8,411 bases of DNA from Thermodesulfobacteriota bacterium. Lineage in GTDB: Bacteria; Desulfobacterota; BSN033; UBA1163. Every line of letters begins with the position of its first letter. Positions within the stretch are counted from its first letter, which is position 1. The stretch spans positions 1 to 8,411 of the forward strand of contig JASEIE010000178.1 of the NCBI GenBank assembly GCA_030024065.1, given 5' to 3'. The translations under genes were made by a program, and so were the position numbers. Positions 1-8,310 of the stretch are shown one piece after another. The notes under the pieces are model-generated. The model made no database searches. It saw only the letters and a program-made list of their open reading frames with translations, and had not been told where the DNA came from.

Positions 1-819
1 AAAGTTTTTATTGAAGTTGAAACCTTAGCTACAAAACCAACTCATGATATTCTCATCAAAGTGACCAATTTAAACTATTACATGGCCAATCAGGCGGCAC
101 ATTGCGATTTATCTTTCGTCGTAGAAAATTCATTGCAGAAGCAGGTGCTTAATAAGAAATATCACGCCGATGGTCCTTCAGGGCTTGGAATGGTTGCAGC
201 AGTTGGTGTATTTGCACAAAAGTCAGCTATACGCCAGAGCACTCATGTGGTGTTGGAAAACATTTTTAGGCAACTGTTAGCTGATATTCAAGCCAATTAC
301 AAGGATTGGAGTCAGCTTCAGCCTCAACTCCAAACACCACCACAAACCACAGATACCTACAAAGGACTAGTTGTATCTGCTTCTGAATACAATAACCGCG
401 GATTTGAATACCATAAGAATGCGCAGTACAAACAAGCGATAGAACATTTTACCATTGCACTTTCTATGGAAAAAAATTCTTTCTACTATGTCAATCGTGG
501 ATCTTCCTTTTATGAGCTCAAACAGTATGATAATGCGATTTCAGATTTTAAGCATGCAATCAATTTGGCTCCTAATGAAGCAGGAGCATATGCGTGGTGT
601 GGAAATGTTTATTATGTAAAAAAATCATACCATGAAGCATCGGAATATTTCAGTAAGGCTATTGCAATAGTGCCAAACAATGCCGTATTTTATCTCAACA
701 GAGGCTACGCACAATTCAATATTGGCAATAAATCAACGGCTGTATCTGATTTCAAGAAAGCTTGTGAGCTGGGTAACGAAGATGGATGCAAGCAGTTTAA
801 AGTTCTAGGAAACAAATAG
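1..819 (+). CDS. TPR-repeat protein, 5' end outside window
   Basis: The frame is open from the left edge to the TAG at 817-819 (272 residues visible), so a GTG at 61 is probably internal and the true start lies upstream. The C-terminal half carries four tandem tetratricopeptide repeats at about residues 128-159, 161-193, 195-227 and 229-260, with the usual pattern of small residue, aromatic, A/I and P (for example 'NRGSSFYELKQYDNAISDF' and 'LAPNE'). The last ends in the 'FKKACELGNEDGC' form typical of terminal TPRs. TPRs mediate protein-protein contacts and do not define a reaction. The first 120 residues are a separate domain with alternating beta-like stretches and a helix near 'VVLENIFRQLLADIQ'. 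Its layout faintly recalls YajG-type outer-membrane lipoproteins, but this is a weak guess and no signal peptide can be seen because the N terminus is missing. Codons are more AT-rich than in the purA-serA genes, suggesting a different origin. The TPR call is firm; the function is unknown. Confidence 0.85.
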   Translation, partial: KVFIEVETLATKPTHDILIKVTNLNYYMANQAAHCDLSFVVENSLQKQVLNKKYHADGPSGLGMVAAVGVFAQKSAIRQSTHVVLENIFRQLLADIQANYKDWSQLQPQLQTPPQTTDTYKGLVVSASEYNNRGFEYHKNAQYKQAIEHFTIALSMEKNSFYYVNRGSSFYELKQYDNAISDFKHAINLAPNEAGAYAWCGNVYYVKKSYHEASEYFSKAIAIVPNNAVFYLNRGYAQFNIGNKSTAVSDFKKACELGNEDGCKQFKVLGNK

Positions 820-882
820 TAGATCGGTCTATTGAAATTTCCATAGCTTAATAAAATAAATCAAGATTCAGTTATCAAAAAG

Positions 883-917
883 AAAGTAAGGCCATTTAGC
901 TCTGCCTTTTTTGTTTG
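883..917. terminator. Possible bidirectional terminator after the TPR gene
   Basis: AAGGC (888-892) pairs with GCCTT (904-908) around an 11-base loop and is followed on the plus strand by TTTTTTGTTTG. Read on the minus strand, the same stem is followed by ACTTTCTTTTT. The stem is only 5 bp, so it is weak, but its place 65 bases after the stop of a plus gene and facing minus-strand ORFs suits a shared terminator. Confidence 0.45.
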
Positions 918-1000
918 TTTCCTTCGGTAATCATCAACTCCAAGATTTACTTACCACTCCAGGTTTGTAGGTGTTATTCACATTCCTTACGGACATGGCA

Positions 1001-1183
1001 TCAGAACTCTTTCTTTTTCTCTACCGGATGTTCATTTTCCTCTTCGGCAGCTTCATATAACTCTCCCAAGTACTCACAGAGATGTTCTGAAAGATCTGGT
1101 CTTCAGGCTTATACAGGGTCAGCCCCACAGGTTTTTCTTCGTCAATCTTTGATCGATCGTTTCCCTTCATCATAAAAATTCAT
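1001..1183 (-). pseudogene. Small ORF of unknown function, apparently frameshifted
   Basis: On the minus strand one frame from ATG at 1170 reads 'IDEEKPVGLTLYKPED' convincingly and then continues as an unlikely tail to a TAG at 1021-1023. At about 1095-1105 the natural-looking reading moves to another frame, giving 'DLSEHLCEYLGELYEAAEEE' and ending '...PVEKKKEF' at the TGA at 1001-1003. Joining the two gives a protein of about 56 residues with a charged C-terminal tail. The frame used at the end is also open from an ATG at 1183 ('MNFYDEGKRSIKD', then stop), so the pattern may reflect two compensating shifts. It starts 7-20 bases after the stop of the gene to its right and was probably its operon partner. 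I do not recognise the family. A sequencing error, a pseudogene, or a real 49-residue protein ending at 1021 are all possible. Confidence 0.35.
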
Positions 1184-1189
1184 TACCCT

Positions 1190-1771
1190 TTAACCCTCTT
1201 TTTCCCAATAAAGTAATTTTTTGATCCTTTCTATTAAGGCAGGCCGGATCTCCGGGTTCTTAATCTTGGTGACTTCTTTCCAGTCTTTCCAATCTCCCAA
1301 TAGCTCATAATAGAGATTGGCGCAGGCCTTCTGACAAAAGACCTTTCCCTCCGGATTACCTTTCCGCACACAGGCTTCAAGTTCCTTAAAGAGTCTGTCT
1401 TTCTCCCCTTCGTCTTCGGTGTGAAACATGAGGACCTTTGAAGACCTCGAGGGCTGGCTCGAACCGAATTTCCCTTTTACATAGTGATCTCCAAGGAACT
1501 GCTCTTCATACTCCCTCAAAATCTCCAGGCATTCTTCTCCATCCTTGAGGACAGCCACAACCTTCCAGCATTGATAGGCCTCCTTCAATTCAATCTCTTC
1601 TTTCCCCTCTTGCAATTGTTGATAGAGGTTGGTGATGCACGGGACACACCGGCCGTAAATATTTCCCTTTGTGACCTGGAGTTTCGGATCGCTCTCAAAA
1701 CTGACCCAGTTGTCCCTGGAATCTCTCCAGAACCTCTTGTCAAGAAAAATCTTTCTCATCTTTGATTCCAT
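1190..1771 (-). CDS. Conserved-looking hypothetical protein, cysteine-containing
   Basis: An open frame of 193 codons with normal-looking composition; I do not recognise the family. It is soluble, highly charged and without a signal peptide or membrane segment. It has seven cysteines: a CxxC at residues 42-45 ('RCVPC'), C68, C81, C134, and a CxxxC at 146-150 ('CQKAC'). These could bind a metal or form disulfides, which is inference only. The middle is rich in Glu/Lys and likely helical ('EILREYEEQFL'), and the C-terminal third has several W/Y residues. Start choice is open. ATG at 1771 has no Shine-Dalgarno and would be nearly leaderless from the promoter proposed at 1781-1809. ATG at 1759 ('MRKIFLDKRFW') overlaps the stop of the upstream DUF3800 fragment as ATGA and would give 189 residues. 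Downstream lies the frameshifted small ORF, possibly once in the same operon. Confidence 0.6.
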   Translation of the reverse strand: MESKMRKIFLDKRFWRDSRDNWVSFESDPKLQVTKGNIYGRCVPCITNLYQQLQEGKEEIELKEAYQCWKVVAVLKDGEECLEILREYEEQFLGDHYVKGKFGSSQPSRSSKVLMFHTEDEGEKDRLFKELEACVRKGNPEGKVFCQKACANLYYELLGDWKDWKEVTKIKNPEIRPALIERIKKLLYWEKEG

Positions 1772-2022
1772 GTTAAAATAATCATATCATAATTCCTGCA
1801 AGAACCCAAAAAAAGCCATGGGTGGTTTTTACGCGAGAATATTTCGGAAGCGTGGAATTCAACATCGTGGGGGTTGGATGCATCAATGGTTGCTGCCAGT
1901 TTATCCATCTCTTGAGTGAACCAGTGGGCTTGAGCCTCATATATCGAAATCCCACAGAGAACTAAGTAGTCTTCGTCCTTGTTTCCAGCAGAACCTGCGT
2001 CGTCTAAATAAAGAAGGTGCAT
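1756..2022 (-). pseudogene. N-terminal fragment of a DUF3800 protein
   Basis: From ATG at 2022 the frame reads 'MHLLYLDDAGSAGNKDEDYL', then 'VLCGISIYEAQAHWFTQEMD' and '...VEFHASEIFSRKNHPW'. This is the characteristic start of DUF3800 proteins, including the acidic 'YLDD' strand and the 'EFHASEIF' motif, where the family shows an RNase H-like arrangement of acidic residues. Intact members are usually well over 200 residues. Here recognisable sequence stops after about 70 residues, followed by an unrelated tail and a TGA at 1756-1758 (88 residues in all). The rest of the domain is not found in other frames before the next gene, so the 3' part looks deleted rather than frameshifted. No clear Shine-Dalgarno precedes the ATG. 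The in-frame extension up to 2196 is not protein-like and is left out. DUF3800 genes are often accessory, and the fragment is probably inactive. Confidence 0.6.
1781..1809 (-). promoter_or_regulatory. Weak promoter candidate for the hypothetical gene
   Basis: On the minus strand TTGGGT (1804-1809) is separated by 17 bases from TATGAT (1781-1786), a good -10 with a poor -35. A second overlapping TATGAT lies at 1786-1791. Transcription would begin a few bases before the ATG at 1771, favouring either a leaderless message or the later ATG at 1759. Confidence 0.3.
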
Positions 2023-2237
2023 GGGAGTGGAAAATAAAAAAGGCAGCCGGGTGGACGTTAGTCCAACGGACCGCTTGATGCAGCCCTCCCAACCGCAAGA
2101 AAATAATTCCATATATCTTTTTATTTGCCAAGTATTTTTTTGGTGATGCTTTTTTTTGATAAACTGGATATCAACCCTTGGCCGGGCAACGGGCATTAAC
2201 TTATGTGGGGAATATCGTGGGGAATTACCAAATAGGC

Positions 2238-2270
2238 AAAAAAATGGGGTTACAGATTGTCTCGTAACCC
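2238..2270 (-). terminator. Rho-independent terminator after tRNA-Glu
   Basis: On the minus strand GGGTTAC (2264-2270) pairs perfectly with GTAACCC (2247-2253). An inner AGA/TCT pairing tightens the loop, and CATTTTTTT follows (T run at 2238-2244). It lies 15 bases past the end of tRNA-Glu and is the first good terminator seen after the aminotransferase promoter at 6765. Confidence 0.85.
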
Positions 2271-2284
2271 TTTGAGATGAGAAC

Positions 2285-2362
2285 TGGCGTCCCCAAGGGG
2301 ATTTGAACCCCTGTTGCCGACGTGAAAGGCCGGTGTCCTTGGCCAGACTAGACGATGGGGAC
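2285..2362 (-). tRNA. tRNA-Glu (TTC)
   Basis: The minus strand folds as a standard tRNA. The acceptor GTCCCCA pairs with TGGGGAC, followed by G73 and an encoded CCA (2285-2287). The anticodon stem CCGGC/GTCGG encloses the loop CTTTCAC, giving anticodon TTC for Glu. The T arm is CAGGGG-TTCAAAT-CCCCTT. It is 78 bases including CCA. It is the second of two tRNAs, 87 bases after tRNA-Lys, and is followed by a terminator. Confidence 0.95.
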
Positions 2363-2370
2363 CACCTTTA

Positions 2371-2437
2371 AATTTCGGATTGCGGAATGGCGAATGCGGA
2401 ATGAAGTTCCCTTATTCCGAATTCCGCAATCTAAATT
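2371..2437. repeat. Nested palindromic element between the two tRNAs
   Basis: GATTGCGGAAT (2378-2388) is an exact 11-base inverted match to ATTCCGCAATC (2421-2431). Inside it CGGAAT (2397-2402) pairs with ATTCCG (2414-2419) around an 11-base loop. Outside it AATTT (2371-2375) pairs with AAATT (2433-2437). The whole could form one long imperfect stem on either strand. Repetition of the CGGAAT unit within the arms suggests a REP/MITE-like intergenic repeat built from a short motif. As part of a tRNA-Lys/tRNA-Glu precursor it would be removed during processing. Confidence 0.75.
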
Positions 2438-2449
2438 CCGAATTCGAAA

Positions 2450-2525
2450 TGGTGGGCCGTACTGGACTCGAACCAGTGACTCTCTGCTTAAAAGGCAGAT
2501 ACTCTACCTCCTGAGTTAACGGCCC
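2450..2525 (-). tRNA. tRNA-Lys (TTT)
   Basis: On the minus strand the acceptor GGGCCGT pairs with ACGGCCC, followed by A73 and an encoded CCA (2450-2452). The anticodon stem TCTGC/GCAGA encloses the loop CTTTTAA, giving anticodon TTT for Lys. The T arm is CTGG-TTCGAGT-CCAG. It is 76 bases in all. It lies 53 bases after the purA stop and just three bases or so from the predicted transcription start of its own promoter. Confidence 0.95.
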
Positions 2526-2534
2526 CTTGGATTC

Positions 2535-2564
2535 AGAGTAAGAGAAAACCCCCTGTATTGTCAA
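2535..2564 (-). promoter_or_regulatory. Promoter for the tRNA-Lys/tRNA-Glu pair
   Basis: On the minus strand a perfect TTGACA (2559-2564) is followed after 18 bases by TACTCT (2535-2540), a modest -10 that keeps the key TA...T. The expected start near 2528 lies almost on the mature tRNA-Lys 5' end (2525). The -35 falls 15 bases past the purA stop. The GGGGGTTTTC spacer is GC-rich. Confidence 0.6.
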
Positions 2565-2578
2565 GCTGAAATGGAGAA

Positions 2579-5543
<2,965 letters not shown>

Positions 5544-5570
5544 TCACCCCCGTCTCGTTTTTGGCTACTT

Positions 5571-6710
5571 CTATTCCATCAATACCTCTTCCATTCTCTT
5601 CACCCCTGCCCCCAGTTCAAAGTGATGGCCCATCTCTTTCAGAAGCATCTCCAGGGCAGAGATGACCATCACCATGTCCAGCCTTCCATAATACCCGAGA
5701 TGGGCGATTCGAATGATCTTCCCCTTGGCGCGGTCCTGTCCCTCTGCCACTGTAATCCCGAACTTCTCAAAGAAGAGATCCTTTAATCGTTCTCCGTCTA
5801 TTCCCTCCGGGATCTTGACGGCGGTGACCGCATCGCTTGGCGAGTCGGGCGCATATAGGCCAAGACCTAAAGCTTTTACTGCCTCCCGGGTCGCCCGTGC
5901 CAGATTTTCATGTCTCCGGAAGAGGGCCTCCAGCCCCTCCTTTCGAATCATATTGAGCGATTCCCTTAATCCAACAAAGAGGGAGATCGCCGGAGTATAA
6001 GAGCTTTGATTCTTCTTCGTCGATTTGAACTCCTTTTTGAAGTCAAAATAGTATTTGGGTAGATCCGACCTCTCGACCAACCTCCACGCCTTTTCACTCA
6101 GAGCGGTAAAAGCAAGGCCCGGAGGAAGCATCAAGGCCTTCTGAGACCCGCTCACCACGACATCGATTCCCCACTGATCCATCGGGATATCGAAGACCCC
6201 GATCCCTGTAATGGCATCCACGACGATGACGGTATTCTCATATTTCTTCACAATCTCTGCGATCTCCCGGATGGGATTTCTCACTCCTGTCGAGGTCTCG
6301 CTTGCCTGTGTATAGACCGCTCGAATGGACGGATCGGACTTCAGGATCTCTTCAATTCTCTTGGGATCGACCGCCTTTCCCCATTCCACATCAATGGGGA
6401 TAAACTCAATTCCATAGGCCTTACAGATCTCTCCCCATCTCTCGCCGAACTTCCCTCCCCGGACAACCAGGGCTTTATCCCCTCTGGAAAGGATGTTGGA
6501 AACGGCCCCTTCCATTGCGCCCGTGCCGGAGGAGGTGAAGATCAGCACCTCATTCTTCGTCTGGAAGAGGTATTTCAGCCCCTCTCTGATCTCGGCAAAG
6601 ATTTTCTCAAACTCGGGTTCCCGGTGATGCATGATGGGTTCTGCCATCTTGAGGAGCACCTCGGGCGGAAGCATGGTCGGACCGGGCGAAAAAAGATATT
6701 TCTTCTCCAT
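5571..6710 (-). CDS. Class V PLP-dependent aminotransferase (serine/alanine-glyoxylate type)
   Basis: A 379-residue fold-type I, class V aminotransferase. It opens with 'YLFSPGPTMLPPEV', typical of the alanine/serine-glyoxylate aminotransferase group (including the so-called soluble hydrogenase 42-kDa subunit) rather than classical SerC. PLP contacts are visible: 'SSGTGAMEGAV' (60-70) for the phosphate, Asp165 in 'VVDAITGIG' for the ring nitrogen, Lys191 in 'SGSQKA' for the Schiff base, and Arg334 in 'IIRIAHLG' for the substrate carboxylate. ATG 6710 is preceded by a near-perfect AAGGAGG (6715-6721) with a four-base spacer; the longer TTG start at 6728 would overlap that site. It is first in the operon, directly before serA, so transamination of phosphohydroxypyruvate to phosphoserine is a reasonable inferred role. 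Serine-glyoxylate or serine-pyruvate exchange is the alternative. The family call is firm and the substrate is not. Confidence 0.9.
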   Translation of the reverse strand: MEKKYLFSPGPTMLPPEVLLKMAEPIMHHREPEFEKIFAEIREGLKYLFQTKNEVLIFTSSGTGAMEGAVSNILSRGDKALVVRGGKFGERWGEICKAYGIEFIPIDVEWGKAVDPKRIEEILKSDPSIRAVYTQASETSTGVRNPIREIAEIVKKYENTVIVVDAITGIGVFDIPMDQWGIDVVVSGSQKALMLPPGLAFTALSEKAWRLVERSDLPKYYFDFKKEFKSTKKNQSSYTPAISLFVGLRESLNMIRKEGLEALFRRHENLARATREAVKALGLGLYAPDSPSDAVTAVKIPEGIDGERLKDLFFEKFGITVAEGQDRAKGKIIRIAHLGYYGRLDMVMVISALEMLLKEMGHHFELGAGVKRMEEVLME

Positions 6711-6736
6711 AAAACCTCCTTGATTCAAGCCGATAA

Positions 6737-6765
6737 ATATTATTTGATAATCCTCGCTATGTCAA
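6737..6765 (-). promoter_or_regulatory. Strong sigma70-type promoter of the aminotransferase-serA-purA operon
   Basis: On the minus strand TTGACA (6760-6765) is a perfect -35, separated by 17 bases from TAATAT (6737-6742). The predicted start near 6730 leaves a leader of about 20 bases that contains little beyond the AAGGAGG ribosome-binding site, so no riboswitch or leader-peptide control fits here. Control, if any, would come from a protein binding near the promoter. Confidence 0.75.
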
Positions 6766-6839
6766 TATTTTATTGATTTTTTCTTTTCTTTTAAGAAAGC
6801 TCTGAAAAACTACTGCACGCTCTCTTGATTACACAGATT

Positions 6840-6889
6840 TTAAAAGAGGATTGCAGAGATTTTTGGACTTTTTCAAAAATCTCTTTTAA
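6840..6889 (+). promoter_or_regulatory. Two overlapping, mutually exclusive hairpins in the divergent region
   Basis: AGAGATTTTT (6855-6864) pairs perfectly with AAAAATCTCT (6875-6884) around a 10-base loop, followed by TTT. Alternatively TTAAAAGAG (6840-6848) pairs with CTCTTTTAA (6881-6889). Both use CTCT at 6881-6884, so only one can form. They lie upstream of the plus-strand promoter candidate and so would not be in that transcript. They may be a weak terminator for an upstream plus transcript, an operator-like site, or simply AT-rich sequence. Confidence 0.35.
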
Positions 6890-6894
6890 GCGCC

Positions 6895-6923
6895 TTGACA
6901 TTTGAAAGATAATCTTCTAATTT
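6895..6923 (+). promoter_or_regulatory. Promoter candidate for the small TPR gene and pepP
   Basis: A perfect TTGACA (6895-6900) lies 17 bases before TAATTT (6918-6923), a weak -10. A start near 6930 gives a leader of about 24 bases to the ATG at 6954. It is the only good -35 on this strand in the intergenic region. Confidence 0.5.
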
Positions 6924-6953
6924 TTTTAAATCCCTTTTCGGGCAGATCGAGCC

Positions 6954-7208
6954 ATGGACCGAATCCCAACGAAAACCCTTGCTGAGATCTATCTCCGGCA
7001 GGGCCATCTCCGGGAGGCCTATGAAATCTATCAAGCCCTTTCCGGAAAAGACCCCTCTGACCCTGAGATTCAGAAGAGATTGAATGAATTGAGTAAAATA
7101 TTGAGCCTTTCTCATCCCTCCTCCCTGCCCTTTCCCCGTTCTAAGGAAGAGAAGATCCGTTACCTTGAGAGATGGTTAATTCATATTCGTGAAAGGAAAA
7201 AAGGGTGA
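6954..7208 (+). CDS. Small TPR-like protein encoded ahead of the peptidase
   Basis: An 84-residue soluble protein. Residues 5-35 ('TKTLAEIYLRQGHLREAYEI' and onward to 'DPSDPEI') form one clear tetratricopeptide unit with a capping helix ('QKRLNELSKIL'). A proline/serine-rich linker at about 53-62 follows, then a basic amphipathic helix ('KIRYLERWLIHIRERKKG'). One repeat is too short for a superhelix, so it may dimerise or bind a partner. Start ATG 6954 has no strong Shine-Dalgarno; an in-frame stop at 6927-6929 limits any extension, and no better start lies between. Its TGA overlaps the GTG of the next gene (GTGA, 7205-7208), implying translational coupling and a shared operon with the aminopeptidase. 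I know of no assigned function. Confidence 0.8.
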   Translation: MDRIPTKTLAEIYLRQGHLREAYEIYQALSGKDPSDPEIQKRLNELSKILSLSHPSSLPFPRSKEEKIRYLERWLIHIRERKKG

Positions 7209-8290
7209 CAGAGAATTCGTTTCATAAAAGAAGGCAAAGGTCTGTTCGGAAAACCATCAACTCGAATCAGCTCGATGGCATCCTCTTCAGCGGCCTTGAA
7301 AACATCCGCTACCTCTGCGGTTTTACCGGAAGCGACGGGGCCCTTCTCCTCACCCGCAAAGAGGCCTTCTTTCTCACCGATTCCCGATACTGGACACAGG
7401 CCGAAGACGAAGTCAAACATGCCCGGATCGTCCATTACAAGAAAAAGCTGGATGGGATCGCCTCCCTCCTGTCAGACTTGACATTGAAGAAGGTAGGCGT
7501 CGAAGCCCTCTCTCTCACCCTTTCATCCTACCAATTCCTAATAAAAATATTGGGGGGTGAGGTGGCGTTCATTTCGATGGAGGATGAGCTGAAGAATTTG
7601 AGGGCGGTCAAGGACCTTCAGGAGCTTTCCCTCATCCGAAGGGCCATTGATCTCTCATCAAAGTCATTTTTCCATATTGTGGAGATGCTTAAACAAGGTG
7701 TCGTTGAAAGGGAAATCGCCATCGAGATGGAATTCTTTATGAAGAAGAGCGGAGCGGAAGCCACGGGCTTTGACATCATCATCGCCTCAGGAAAAAGATC
7801 TGCCCTCCCCCACGGAAGGGCGAGCAACAAGAACATTAAAGGGGGAGATTTTATTCTGATCGATTTTGGCCTAAGATTTCAGGGTTACCATTCTGATCAA
7901 ACAAGGACCCTGATCTGCGGAAACCCAACTTTAAAACAGAAAAGGATCTATCAGATCGTGAAAGAAGCCCATGACAGGGCGGTTGAGGCCATTCGACCGG
8001 GAATTCCCATTTGTGAGATCGATAAAGCAGCAAGGGACCACATCCACCAATCCGGATACGGAAAATATTTCGGCCACGGAACCGGCCATGGCATTGGCCT
8101 TGCTGTCCATGAAGATCCCGTCATCAATGGCGAAAATAAAGGCCTGGTTGAGGAAGGAATGGTCTTTACCATTGAACCTGGCATCTATCTCCCGGAGTGG
8201 GGAGGGGTTCGAATCGAGGATATGATCCGGGTGACCTCCCAGGGAGCAGAAGTATTGACCTATCTTCCCGCAGAACTAATGGAGATTTAG
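7205..8290 (+). CDS. pepP: Xaa-Pro aminopeptidase / M24B metallopeptidase
   Basis: A cytosolic dimetal peptidase that removes the N-terminal residue before proline. The 361 residues match the short bacterial form (about 355-360). An N-terminal creatinase-like domain (about 10-130) has 'LENIRYLCGFTGSDGALLL' and 'FLTDSRYWTQA'. The C-terminal pita-bread domain (about 140-361) has all five metal ligands: Asp220 ('LIDFG'), Asp231 ('HSDQTRT'), His295 ('GHGTGHGIG'), Glu324 ('TIEPGIY') and Glu338 ('VRIEDM'). His203 ('LPHGRAS') and His302 ('VHEDP') suit substrate handling. The GTG start is supported by the four-base overlap with the preceding TPR gene, by AAAGGA about ten bases upstream, and by the expected length. 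Xaa-Pro dipeptidase (PepQ-like) activity is an alternative that sequence alone does not separate cleanly. Confidence 0.92.
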   Translation: MTENSFHKRRQRSVRKTINSNQLDGILFSGLENIRYLCGFTGSDGALLLTRKEAFFLTDSRYWTQAEDEVKHARIVHYKKKLDGIASLLSDLTLKKVGVEALSLTLSSYQFLIKILGGEVAFISMEDELKNLRAVKDLQELSLIRRAIDLSSKSFFHIVEMLKQGVVEREIAIEMEFFMKKSGAEATGFDIIIASGKRSALPHGRASNKNIKGGDFILIDFGLRFQGYHSDQTRTLICGNPTLKQKRIYQIVKEAHDRAVEAIRPGIPICEIDKAARDHIHQSGYGKYFGHGTGHGIGLAVHEDPVINGENKGLVEEGMVFTIEPGIYLPEWGGVRIEDMIRVTSQGAEVLTYLPAELMEI

Positions 8291-8310
8291 AATGGAAGCA
8301 TCTCCAATTT
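8280..8310. terminator. Weak hairpin over the pepP stop codon
   Basis: TGGAGAT (8280-8286) pairs with ATCTCCA (8300-8306) around a 13-base loop that contains the TAG stop, followed by ATTTTG. The stem is perfect but the T run is short, so termination is possible rather than shown. Confidence 0.3.

Noticed and set aside
915..1175. Plus-strand open frame of 86 codons
   Set aside because: It starts at a TTG inside the T-rich terminator region, is rich in Ser/Cys/Phe with no protein-like pattern, and lies opposite more convincing minus-strand reading frames.
2042..2085. GGAC/GTCC hairpins flanked by GCAGCC direct repeats, including a GTTGGAC that fits the integron attC core consensus
   Set aside because: No matching second core site with paired inner boxes lies at attC-like distance and no integrase or cassette array is visible, so an attC site is not supported. 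The stems are only 4-5 bp.
2023..2196. N-terminal extension of the DUF3800 frame to an ATG at 2196
   Set aside because: The added 58 residues are unlike any family start and span AT-rich, structured intergenic DNA; homologues begin at the equivalent of 'MHLLYLDD'.
6711..6730. Possible riboswitch or leader peptide before the aminotransferase
   Set aside because: The predicted leader is only about 20 bases and is taken up by the ribosome-binding site.
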